Origin: Caprella mutica
Taxonomy: Eukaryota > Arthropoda > Malacostraca > Amphipoda > Caprellidae
Assembly: GCA_947561585.1 (NCBI GenBank)
Contig: CANNZV010002524.1
Coordinates: forward strand, 29,390 to 93,389
DNA: 64,000 nt
Direction of reading: 5' to 3'
In this document: piece by piece, positions 11,461 to 21,919 of the stretch
Layout: each line of letters starts with the position of its first letter
Position numbering within the stretch: the first letter of the stretch is position 1
The notes under the pieces: generated by a model
Seen by the model: the letters and a program-made list of their open reading frames with translations, nothing else
The model's database searches: none
What the model was told of the DNA's origin: nothing
Translations under genes and position numbers: made by a program

Positions 11461-12106
11461 TTGAAAACATGTCTTCAAATAAGTTACAGGGGATTGTTCC
11501 CCTAGACGGAAATAATTACCCTACATGGAGGATACAAATGAAGATGTATCTCTTACGAGAGAAACTGATGGATTTTGCTGATGGATCCAAACCAGTTCCA
11601 ATTGATTCAGCTTCAACTGAGGCGAAGAATGCCTATGCTAATAATTATAATAAAGCTCTGGCAGATATAGTACTATCTATTTCACCGGATCAATTGTACT
11701 TAGTTGGACAACCGACGGATCCACACGCTGTCTGGACTACTCTTCAAGAAACGTTTCAGAAAAACACGTGGGCTAACAAATTTCGTCTGAAGAAAAAGCT
11801 CTACAATCTAAAATTGAAGTCTCCTGATCTACTCGACTTTCAGTTGAAGGAACTAACTGAAGTTTTTCAAGAGCTTGCCTTGTTAAATCAAGTGATCAGT
11901 GAAGAGGATAAAGTGATTTGTCTTCTGTCATCACTGCCAGGGCCGTTTGAAGTGCTTGTCACTGCACTTGAAGCTCAGACAGACATCCCTAACTGGATTA
12001 CCGTAGCTGACACACTCCGGAGAGAAGCTGAAAAGTTGAGTATTAAAACCAATAATGCATTAGCATTATCAAATACTCAGAATTATGCTGGAGTAAACAA
12101 ACAGTC
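11448..12106 (+). pseudogene. Copia-like Gag, N-terminal part
   Basis: Frame opening at 11448, with an alternative Met at 11469 just before the conserved start LQGIVPLDGNNYPTW. It matches the UBN2-type Gag of Ty1/copia: WRIQMKMYL, AVWTTLQETF, KKKLYNLKL and CLLSSLPGPFE in the usual order. It is interrupted at 12107 by the hAT element. The target duplication shows that removing the insertion restores the frame into the zinc knuckle at 15440. Confidence 0.88.
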
Positions 12107-12459
12107 CAGGCGCGTATACAAGGGGGGGGCATTTGGGGCAGATGCCCCCCCCTTGAGGTCTGAACTTTTTAAAAATAAATCTACAGATTAATTTAAAATA
12201 TATGGATTAATCCTCCAAATTGAAGAAATGTCAATTATTTGATTATTTTTAATTGCTTTTGACATGCTTGAACTCAGTATTCTATCAAAATCGACATTTT
12301 AAAATTGCAAAATGCGAAAAATTAAATTGCAAAATGCGAGAAATTAAATTGCTTCAAGTCGTATTATGCATAAGCCATTTTCTCCATAGAGAGTGGATTT
12401 CTATCACCTTATTAATATAAGCATTGTTCTTCAATTTAAAAATACTTTTGAATTTTAGA

Positions 12460-13620
12460 AGAAATGCATCGTCCTGTACTCTGTAGTTTGCCAAAACACC
12501 TTCTTCTTCAACAATACGCTGAAAATTCATGCTTTCCCAAGATAAATGGAAGGGTGGCTAAATCTTACCACTTGAAAAAGTTCACAAGAAATCGTGGTCT
12601 ATCCAACGAAACTGGTTCGATTCACAAGAAAAAACAAATGAAAAAACAAACAAATAAACTCAAACCGCATTCAGGAGGTGAAGATTTTCCTTGAAGAAAC
12701 CACTAGTTTTTTTTCTCAGAAAAGTTTTTCAGCAGATTTCATCCACACCAAAATCACGTGGTGGAGGATCGTCATACATTCATTTAGTTTCTGATTTTAT
12801 CAATGAACTTCAGTTCGGCCATTAGCGAAAACCACATAAATAGCGGTTTTGTGAGTGGATTATGCAGCAACCATCCAACATTGCCAATTGAATCGTTTGG
12901 ACAGACGAGAAGTTAATTTACCTCCATCAAAAACACATCAAAAGAATACGAATGGAAATCTTCGAAATATCTGGAAAGAAAATGATAGATACGACGTATG
13001 ATGCTAAGGTTGCAATTATTAATGGAATGGTTCCAATTGTTCAAGCATTCCTTAACGAATAAGGCAATATGTTACCATGTTAATGTTTTTCAAAACTCTG
13101 ATCCCAGCCTGCAACTTCTTCATTTTGGTAGATGCAAGACCAAATGCATCTCTAGAATTTAAGGAAAAGTTTCGAGGTCGAGTGATTAGCAGAAGTACGG
13201 AAATAAAATTCCTGGTCAGCACACAGTCCAGATCTCAACTCTTTGGACTTTCGCATATGGGCTGCTGCACAAACTCGAGTTTATAAGTTTATGTAAAAAA
13301 AAAAGATCCCAATGAGTCTCTTATACAATGTGCTCAAATCTCAGTTCAAAAAAACAAAAACAATAAGACTCACAAGAAAGTATGCAAGAATGTTCTGAAG
13401 CATGTATCGTTCTGTCTTCACTTCGGAGGGGGTCATTTTCAACAACTTTTGTAGGACCACAGGAGATGTGCTTCATATGATATAAGACAATAAATGTTAA
13501 CAATGATAATAATTCTTTCTTTTCCTTCAAAGTGATGCATCTATAATGGCCTTTGACTTATTTTTAAGTGCTTCTAACTCGTAATTAAAAAATTACGTTA
13601 TCTGATGAAACACAGTGTAG
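12460..13620 (+). pseudogene. Mariner-type transposase relic, plus strand
   Basis: Fragments in different frames resemble a mariner transposase. They include an N-terminal piece with FTRNRGLSNETGSIHKK near 12580-12630, a TDEK motif near 12900-12915 and SPDLNSLDFRIW near 13220-13260 (third catalytic Asp region). It ends near an inverted-repeat word, CTGATGAAACACAGTGT at 13602-13618. Frameshifts and stops are many. It faces a second copy on the minus strand. Confidence 0.6.
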
Positions 13621-13737
13621 CAGTATGGTTTTGATTATTTTTGCTGCAGCCAATGATTGAATATTGTGATTAAGTTAATGACTATCAGTCTATTGGACAT
13701 GATATACAGCTTATGGACTATACAATTCATCCACTGA

Positions 13738-15292
13738 CACACTGTGTTCCATCAGAAACGATATTTTTAAATTACGAATTAGGAGCACTTCGATCTAATG
13801 CATCAACACCACGTTGATGGAAAAGAGAGTATCATTATTAAAAATTTATTGTCCTATATATATGGCTATATTGTATGAACCACATCTCCTGTGGCCCTAC
13901 AGAAGTTGTTGAAAATGACCTCCTCCAACCTGAAGACAGAACGAAGCAAACTTCAAACCATTCTTTAAAATTTCTTAGGGGTCAATGAGTTATACCTTTC
14001 AGCGAAACTTTAAACACTTTGTATAGGAGACACAATGGAATATTCTTTTTCATATATAAACTCGAGTTTGTGCATCAGCCAAGAAGTGAAAATCCAAAGG
14101 GTTGTGATATTGATTGTGTGCTGGCCAGGAATTTTCCGTTCTTCTGCTAATGAATCGGCCTCTAACCTTTTCAATGAGAAATTCTAGAACTGCATTTGTT
14201 CAATGTGGTGAAGCGCCGTCTTGCATCCACCAAAGTGAAGAACGAGATGCAGCATGGGCCAAATAAGGGGTGCTAGTTTGGTAAGCGATCTGTGAGGTTA
14301 ATGTGATCTGATAATTTTTATTTTAATAATTATGATAATTTTTCTTTGTAAGTAACTGAGATACAAAACAAACAATATAGATGAGATGATATTGTCACAA
14401 TGCATTAAAAGTAAAAAAAAACATATATTAATCACTTATTTTACTTCATATTCATAAAAGTTTAGTAGGATGTAGTTTATATATTGATATTTTCTTGAAG
14501 TATTTCCATAATAAGGCTTTGCATATGTAAATGGTACATAATGATTTAAGGAATATATTTGGTATCTCGTATACCTGTTTGTATCTTTTATATTTGCTAA
14601 TAAATTCTGAATAGATCGCATGCCAAACCAGTAAATGATGATCAGATCGCATAGCAAACTAGCACCAAATAATGTCCTGTAGCAATCTGAGATATGAAAC
14701 ACCATTAACCGATGACGAGTTGCCATCATCATCAAGGAATGCATGAAAGATTAGATCCATTAAATTAATATTGGAAACAAAGATATTACCTTAGCATCAT
14801 ACCTATCATTTATTCCTTTGATATTTCAGGGATTTTCATTAGTGTACCTGACGATCCTCCACAACGGAGTAATGTTTGGTGAAATCTGATGAGAAACTGG
14901 GGGTTCTGGGGGGTTCTTCATAGAAACTCTTCACCTCCTGAATCACTGTTTCTGTCCTTTTTGGTTTTGTTATAATTTGCCTTTCTTGTGAATAGAACCA
15001 GTTTCATTGAATAGACCACGAACTCTTTTGAGCTTTTTCAGGTGGTAAGATTTAGCCGCCCTTCACTTGTCATGGAGTGAAGCATGAATTTTCGACATAC
15101 TGTTGAAGAAGAAGGTGTTTTGCCAAACTACAGAGTACAGGACGATGCCTTTCTTCTCAAATTCAATTTTTTTTAAGGTTTAAGAAAAATGCCAATACTA
15201 ATAGGATAAAATCCATTCTTTATACTTTATGAACTTGATGACGTCCTCCCATTTCGCAATTTGAAAAATGAGTTTTCTGACGAAACACAGTG
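13738..15292 (-). pseudogene. Mariner-type transposase relic, minus strand, with nested MITE
   Basis: This is the inverted counterpart of the relic at 12460-13620. The region 15040-15150 is the reverse complement of 12465-12560. Reading leftward, it shows RGLFNETGSIHKK, a WMQDGASPH motif (second catalytic Asp) near 14230 and SPDLNPLDF near 14110. Terminal words ACACTGTGTT occur at 13738 and, inverted, near 15280, giving a 1.55-kb mariner-sized unit including a 398-bp insertion. Confidence 0.6.
14269..14666. mobile_element. Small hAT-like MITE nested in the mariner relic
   Basis: Ends GGTGCTAGTTTG and, inverted, GGTGCTAGTTTGCTATGCGA, over 398 bp. Flanks AAATAAGG (14261-14268) and AAATAATG (14667-14674) match at 7 of 8 bases, suggesting an 8-bp target duplication. 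AT-rich, no coding. Confidence 0.6.
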
Positions 15293-15424
15293 TAAGCATG
15301 TTCAAAGCAATTAAAATAATCCAATAACTGATCAGTCTGAGGAATTATCCGTAGATTTTTTTCAGAAACGTTAAATTTTTTGAAAAGTGCCCCCCCCCTT
15401 GACCGAATCCTAGATACGCCCCTG

Positions 15425-16450
15425 AAACAGTCCATCATTTGCCATTTCTGCAATAAGATGGGACACCTGAAAAAAGACTGCTTTAAATTTAAAAGGTCTT
15501 CTCAAACTAACAGAACTCAAAACCAGCCAAATGTTGTAAATGTAAGTCATATAGAACTAAATCACACAATGTATGCTAATGATATCGCTCTTTGTAACAA
15601 ATATGCCGACAGTAATATTTGGATAATAGATTCAGGCTCTTCATCACACATGAGTGGTGATAAAAATTTATGTAAAGATTTTGCAAATATTAGCAAACCT
15701 ATCAATGTTAAAGTAGGAAATGGAGATGTCTTACAAGCTATTTCACTAGGAAATGTTTCTGTTATTGTGAATATACCAGGTGGTGGAAGTAGAACATGTA
15801 AAATAAATGATGTACTATATGTGCCAAATCTAGCTTTTAATCTACTATCAGTGTCTAAAATGACAAGTAATAATAAATCTATTATTTTTGAAGATGATAA
15901 ATGTAAAATTTTGAACGAAAATAAAGAGTTAATGACTGAGGCTAACTGTGTTGGTCAACTCTATTATCTTAATACTTTAGTTCATAAAGCTGCAGTAACT
16001 TTTGATCAAAATGAAGTAAACATTCTATGGCACAGAAGGCTCGGTCATATAGGTAAAGATAACTTGACTAAAATGATCCGAACTAACTCAGTAAATGGTC
16101 TGGATAGTAAATTAAAAGCTATAGAAGGCGTGTGTGAACACTGCTGTAATGGGAAAATGCATAAAATACCTTTTTCTACAAGCATTAAGAAAAATTGTAA
16201 ACCTCTTGATTTAATCCACACCGATGTCTGTGGGAAAATTACTCCCACTTCCAGGGGTAATAATTCATATTTTCTGACCTTTATTGATCATGCTACTCGA
16301 TACTCCTGGATATATGTTATTGCACATAAGAGTGATGTGTTTCAGAAGTTTTTGGAATGGAAAGCTATGGTTGAAAATATTTATGAAAGGAAAATTAAAA
16401 CCTTGCAGTCAGATAATGGAGGAGAATATACCTCAAATAAGTTTGAATAA
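15425..16450 (+). pseudogene. Copia-like zinc knuckle, protease and integrase core
   Basis: The Gag frame resumes after the hAT with the CCHC knuckle CHFCNKMGHLKKDC near 15440. Next comes the aspartic protease WIIDSGSSSHM near 15620, then the GAG-pre-integrase motif LWHRRLGHI and integrase zinc-binding cysteines (CEHC). The integrase core has HTDVCG, FIDHATRYSW and SDNGGEYTS. A TAA at 16448-16450 stops the frame between the second Asp and the catalytic Glu, which follows downstream in the same frame. Confidence 0.9.
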
Positions 16451-18709
16451 TATTTACGAAATGAAGGTATAATTCACCAGAAATCCATTCCTAAAACTCC
16501 TGAACAAAATGGGTTAGCTGAAAGATTTAATAGAACTATTATGGAAAAAGTTAGATGTATGTTATCTGATTCAGGAATTGATAAGGAATTCTGGGGTGAA
16601 GCACTATATACTGCAAATTATCTAAATAATAGATGCATTAACTCATTTTTAGTAAATAAAACTCCATATGAAGCTTTAAATCTTAGAAAACCCAACATCG
16701 GTCATTTAAAAGTTTTTGGATGCACAGGGTACGCACATATTTCTCGAGAGGAAAGATCAAAGTTAGAAAATAAAGCTACCAAATGTCTGTTTATTGGTTA
16801 TGGCACAGTTACTAAAGGGTATAAGATGTATGATGTTGAATCTAAAAGAATCTTCTTTTCCAGGAATGTAACCTTTGATGAATCAATTTCATCTAAGATT
16901 GAGAGCCCTCAACTGAGTGAGACTCCTACCTCTCCACTGGTGTTCCATTCAGAAGATTCAGAACCTGCTGGACCAGAGAATCAACCTTCTGACGATAACC
17001 CTCCAATAATCCTCCCTGAGGCGCAACCTGTACCAGCTATCAGTCCTAATGAGGATCTTAGACGATCGTCCAGAATTCGTCGAGCTCCTATTAGATATGG
17101 TAGTTGGGAGTATGATCATTTTGAGGAGGAGGAGGATGGTTTATTAGTCAATGGGAATATCAATATCGAACCTAGGTCGGTATCTGAGGCTCTTAATAGC
17201 GGTTCTGAATCCTCTAAATGGAAACATGCCATGGAGAGGGAATTAAATGCTTTTGAGAAACATAAATTTTTTGAACTCGTAAAACCTACCTCAGATTTAA
17301 ATATAATTAAATCTAAATGGGTGTTTAAAAGAAAAAAGGGATCTGATGGTAGAGTGGTTTCATATAAAGCTAGATTAGTCGCTCAGGGTTTTTTACAGAG
17401 ACCTGGAATCGACTATGATGAAATTTTTGCTCCTGTAGTGAGATTTGAATCGGTGCGAACCATGTTATCTTTAGCAGCTAACCAAAAATTATTTGTACAT
17501 CACTTGGATGTCAATTCTACTTTTTTGAATGGGGATCTTAAAGAAAATGTTTATATTAGACAGCCTCCTGGCTATGCTATTCCAGGAAAAGAAGATTTAG
17601 TATGTAAACTTAATAAATCTATGTATGGATTAAAACAATCACCCAAATGTTGGAATGATGCGTTGGATGCATATCTTAAATCCTTAGGCTTTATTCAGTC
17701 CTCTTGTGACTCTTGTATATATGTTAAATTAATCAATAACTCTCCATGCTTCATTTCTGTGTATGTAGATGATATTATTGTAGCATGTAAGAACTATGAT
17801 GATCTGACTAAAATCAAGATTGATTTAAGTGCTAAATTTGAGATGAAAGACTTAGGAAAATTATCCTATTTCTTAGGAATAAAAATCGTAAAAGACGAAA
17901 ATAAAATAGCCCTAAATCAATCTTCATTTGTCAACGAGTTATTAGATAGATTTGAATTCAATAATTGCAAACCTATTTCAACCCCTGCTGATGTTAATTC
18001 CCATTTGGAACCAACTACTGATGAGTGTGAACTAGTAGACAAAACTAAATATCAGTCAGCTGTAGGTGCCTTACTGTATCTATCTACTAAAACTAGACCT
18101 GACATAACTTATGCAGTTGGAAATGTCTCTAAATTTTGTTCCAATCCAAACACTAAGCACTGGTCTGCAATTAAGAGAATATTTAGATACCTAAAAGGCA
18201 CACCGGATCTTGGCATTACATATGGTAATGAAGATTCTGAGTTGATAGGTTATTCTGATGCCGACTGGGCAGGAAACAGAGTTGATAGGAAAAGTACTTC
18301 TGGCCAATGCTTTATGTTAAATAATTCCATTATTTCTTGGCGCTCTGTGAAACAGTCATGTGTTGCTTTATCAACAGCTGAAGCTGAATATGTTTCCCTC
18401 TCTGGAGCCTCCCAAGAAGCTGTATTTCTAAATAAATTACTATTAGATCTTAAAGTACCAAATAAGAATCCTATAGTTTTGTTTGAGGATAATCAGTCAG
18501 CTATTTGTATTGCTAAAAATGCAAAAAATCATCCTAGATCGAAACACATTGATATTAAATTTCATTACATTAGAGATCTTGTTGCTTCAAACACAATTAA
18601 ACTTGTGTATTGCCCCAGCGAAACTATGCTCGCTGACATATTCACTAAACCGTTGCCTATTGATAGATTTACCAAATTAGTTGAATTAATAGGCATGAAA
18701 AATATATAA
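16451..18709 (+). pseudogene. Copia-like integrase C-terminus, RT and RNase H
   Basis: In the same frame as the part before the TAA: integrase PEQNGLAERFNRT with the catalytic Glu, the VFGCTGYAHI region, then RT from SKWVFKRKKG. RT motifs follow in order: LVAQGFLQRPGIDYDEIF, HHLDVNSTFLNG, MYGLKQSPKCW and YVDDIIVA (catalytic DD). RNase H shows GYSDADWAG, STAEAEYVSL and DNQSAI. The frame is fully open for over 740 codons to 18709, just before the 3' LTR. Except for the one nonsense codon it would be a functional Pol. Confidence 0.92.
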
Positions 18710-18726
18710 TGTCGTGTGAGGAGGAG

Positions 18727-19066
18727 TGTTGAAATTTTAGTTAAATGTATTACACACTCGTTATATGTTTTATATTAATTTCCTGTTAGACTAGCTCAGC
18801 TATATTAAATTACCTATTGTTCCAATAACCATGTATTACTTTTAATGAGAAACGGACGTAAGGTCTAAAGTCGATCACACTTCCGTCGAGGGTTAAATAC
18901 CACGGCTTGTAGTTTCTGAAAGGAGTCTGTCTTTAACATTACTCAGAGAGAGATGTGATTCTCTCATCTCTCTTAATAGACTTCTAATTGTATAACATAT
19001 TTACTCTTTAAATAAACTCTATGTCTTAACGTTGTTAACCCACTGTTATTTAACCTAATTCTAACA
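18727..19066 (+). repeat. Copia-like 3' LTR
   Basis: 340 bp, the same as 10456-10795. It follows a short purine-rich tract (GTGAGGAGGAG) ending at 18726, the likely polypurine tract. Confidence 0.92.
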
Positions 19067-19071
19067 TGGGG

Positions 19072-20345
19072 GATGTGAAGTTGAGGAGTATGTTTTTTGC
19101 GGATGACGGGTTGATTTTGGCAAGGAGTGTGGGTGAGGCAGAAGAGGGGGTGAGGGAGTTGAGACGGGTGGCTAGTAGATATGGACTGGAGATGAATGAA
19201 CAAAGAGCCAGGTACTCTTGTTCAATGTTGAGAGGCAAGTGGAGCAGATTGAAGGAATTTTGGTTGTGGAAGAGGTGAGATATTTGGGGGTGAGAGTGCA
19301 GAGCAGGAGAAATTTGTTTGAGAAGCAGAGGAGTGATATGGTCGGAAAGGCGAAGAGATTGAGTGGTATGACCTACTCAGTCATAGAGAAGGGGTGCCAT
19401 AAGGTTATGATAGGGAAGAGTTACTGGAAGGGTGTAGTGTTACCAAGTGTGTTGTATGGGTCGGAGGTGGTGAGGCTGAGGGTGGAGGATGTGGAGAGTC
19501 TGCAGAGGCAGGAGAATGTTGCTATGCGTAGAATGTTGGGTGCACCGAGGAATGTAACAATAGCAGGGATGAGGGGGGACATAGGAATAGGCACAATGAA
19601 GAGTAGAGTGGCACGAGGAAGGCTACAATACTATAGGAGAGTGGAGAGGGGAAGAATAATTTATTGGTTGGAGTGATGAGAAACGCGCAGGTGAAGGGGA
19701 GTGAGTGGATGAAGGAGACGAGGAAGCATATGAGCTGGGCGGGAATTGATGAGGGGGAGTTAAAGGCAATGTCAAAGGAGGAAGTGAAGAGAAGAGTCGC
19801 GGATGTGGTGCACGTGGAGTGGAGAGAGAAGGTTGAGCGGAAGAGCAGTCTGAGGCTGTACGGGAGGTTTAAGAGTGAGATGAAGGAGGAGGATCCTGAG
19901 GGGGGAATGGCATCAAGGCTGTGGTTCGCGGCAAGGACGGGGTGCTTGAGGTTGGAATGTAGAAGATGGGGTGGGGAGAGCGACATGTGTAGGTTGTGTG
20001 GAGCAGACAGAGAGGATGAGGAGCATTTTATCTTGGAGTGTAAAGAGTTGGAAGGTGAAAGGGGGCAGGCGGTGGAGCTGCAGAGGCCGAGACAGGAGAG
20101 TGGAGATGAGGTGTTGGGGAGCTCTTTGTTTGGAGGAGAAGATGGGAGGGAGAAAAGGAGGGTGTTGCATGAGATGTGGAAGCGCAGAGAGAGAAAGATG
20201 AGAAGGAGAGACGGGGAGATACCCCATTAGTTGAGTCGGGGTGGAGGAGAACTAATTGTGAGAACGGATTGAGATTTTTTTTGTATAAGTAAGACGGACC
20301 TGATTACAAAGGAATCTGTACATTGGACACCTTGACCTTGACCTT
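19072..20345 (+). pseudogene. LINE copy 2, RT end to 3' tail, downstream of the copia insertion
   Basis: Continues the RT cut at 10455, starting just before FFADDG. At least two frameshifts follow: one near 19205 (ending the first frame with NEQRARYSC) and one near 19665. The later frames carry RYLGVRV, LPSVLYGSEVV and RRMLGAPR, then the C-terminal knuckle CRLCGADREDEEHFILEC near 19990-20040, and end at 20228. The 3' UTR runs to GACCTTGACCTTGACC repeats near 20345, matching the tail of copy 1. Confidence 0.78.
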
Positions 20346-20962
20346 GGCCCCCACACACCACACAATCCACGAGCCGAGCTGCGAGCCAGTCCTTAGACTC
20401 GCGCGAGCCTGCCTGGCTCGGCTCGGGCTTTCTGTCTCCCCACACATTACACGAGCCGAACATTAGTTTGCATGATTTCTTCAATTCAGATTTAGATGAC
20501 CTATTCGAGATTGTAATTTGTTTGAGTGCTAGAAAACCTCGAAAATGGTCTAAATGGTGCAAGTCTTGACTATTGAAGAGGGGAGAACCGGTAATACCAG
20601 TTAATTCAGGAATTGAGACTAGAGCCTGGAGACTAAGCTAATTAGGTACATGAGAATGGATAAATCAACATACTTGGAGTAGCTATCAATGGTGACCCCA
20701 TTTATAAAAAGGAAGGATACATCAAATATACATTGAATACTTTCTGAAAAATAAATATTCATTATGCACTAAGCTGACCGCAGGCTCGGCTCACGCAACC
20801 CAGGCCAAATATCTGGAAGTGGTAGATCAGCACGAGCCGAGCCACGAGCCTGATTGCGCGGCTCGTGGCTTGGCTCGAAATACCCACACACTACACGATC
20901 TGGCTCGGGGCTTGGCTTATTTGCTAAGGCTCGGCTCATGGATCGTGTAGTGTGTGGGGGCC
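20346..20962. mobile_element. MITE with GC-rich inverted ends (CCCACACA...GAGCCGAG)
   Basis: 617 bp. The ends GGCCCCCACACACCACAC and, inverted, GGCCCCCACACACTACAC continue as imperfect arms through ATCCACGAGCCGAG. Variants of ACACGAGCCGAGC and GGCTCG recur sub-terminally at about 20400-20465 and 20770-20930, on both strands, while the centre is AT-rich. No coding. No convincing target duplication; it sits exactly where two LINE fragments meet. Confidence 0.65.
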
Positions 20963-21275
20963 TTACTTATACAACAACAAAAATCCAATCCTCACTCCCT
21001 ACTAGTTCTCCGCCCCGTCTCATCAGGGAGTCAACTAATGGGGCATCTCCCCGTTTCTCCTCCTCATCTCTTTTTCTCTGCGCTTCCACATCTCATGCAA
21101 CACCCTCCTCTTCTCCCTAGCTCTCATCTCCTCCTCCAAACAAAAAGCTCCCCAGCACCTCATCTCCACTTTCCTGTCTCGGTCTCTGCAACTCCACTGC
21201 CAGTCTTCTCTCACCTTCTAACTCCCAACACTCCAAGAAAAAATGCTCTTCATCCTCTCCCTGATAACATTGTAC
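20963..21275 (-). pseudogene. LINE copy 3, 3' end fragment
   Basis: Minus-strand copy of the same LINE family: EDEEHFFLECWELEGER (half the CCHC knuckle), VELQRPRQESGDEVLG, then a 3' UTR ending GTATAAGTAAG at the MITE boundary. It is closer to copy 2 than to copy 1. Only about 310 bp remain. Confidence 0.75.
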
Positions 21276-21919
21276 TATCGGGCCAACGTCGGTAAACATT
21301 GGCAAAGTAAAAGCACGATTGGGCATTGGTACGCCGGTGTTATTACACACTAGGCCAATGCAATGAAAACGACACTGGGCCAACGGTTGCCAAACAACAC
21401 TGGCTCAATGGAGGAAAACATTGGCTAACCAATCCAGTGATTTTTTGATGTACCAGTATATCTATTATACAACTCTAATGGTTCTATTTGGCAGTTATCG
21501 CCAGACAATCAGAGTGGTTAGGTGTAAACCATCTCTTCCAACGTTAATCATACCAAATAGCCAATTTAATATCCTCAATTCAGTAAATCTTTAAAATTGT
21601 ATCCGTTTCAGGCAACTTTGTATAAATAGGCCTGTTATCCCTTCAATTATTAATTTAAAACTTTATTTATTTCCTTGATAAAAATGAGTTTGGCCGCTAG
21701 TTAATTCATATATAGTATGAAATGTTATTTTTTCGTTTGAAATAATTAGGTATTCACATTGAAAATTAAACATTCCATTCAATTTTAAATAGAAATATTA
21801 TTATTTGGTTGAAATAGCGTAAATAAAATAATATTGATTTCAGTTTGAATTGGCAACTGTTCGATTTTTTACCCTAATTTTGATCTGTTTTTATGTTATC
21901 AATTAAATAGTAGTTATTA
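21276..21919. other. No gene; repeat fragment then AT-rich DNA
   Basis: 21280-21430 contains repeated words such as GGGCCAACGTCGGTAAACATTGG and ACACTGGGCCAACGG, probably a degenerate MITE. Similar words recur near 29310-29420. The remainder is plain AT-rich sequence. Confidence 0.4.

Larger units (their letters stand above)
12107..15424. mobile_element. hAT-type element filled with mariner relics
   Basis: The 8-bp duplication AAACAGTC (12099-12106, 15425-15432) flanks it. The ends are CAGGCGCGTAT on the left and, inverted, CAGGGGCGTAT on the right, followed in both by a G8 run and CA. Eight-base duplications and CAGGG-type ends are typical of hAT. No hAT transposase is visible. The interior holds mariner fragments in both orientations and a small nested element, so it is non-autonomous and decayed. 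A sub-terminal hairpin at about 12120-12155 pairs G8 with C8. Confidence 0.82.
10456..19066 (+). mobile_element. Complete copia-like LTR retrotransposon carrying a hAT insertion
   Basis: Identical 340-bp LTRs (10456-10795, 18727-19066) start TG and end CA, and are flanked by the 5-bp duplication TGGGG (10451-10455, 19067-19071). The interior has a copia-type internal tRNA-iMet primer site, Gag, zinc knuckle, protease, integrase, RT and RNase H in one frame, broken only by a 3.3-kb hAT at 12107 and one TAA at 16448. Without the hAT it would be about 5.3 kb, normal for copia. Identity of the LTRs implies a very recent insertion, into LINE copy 2. A divergent solo LTR of the family lies at 25952-26285. 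Confidence 0.93.
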
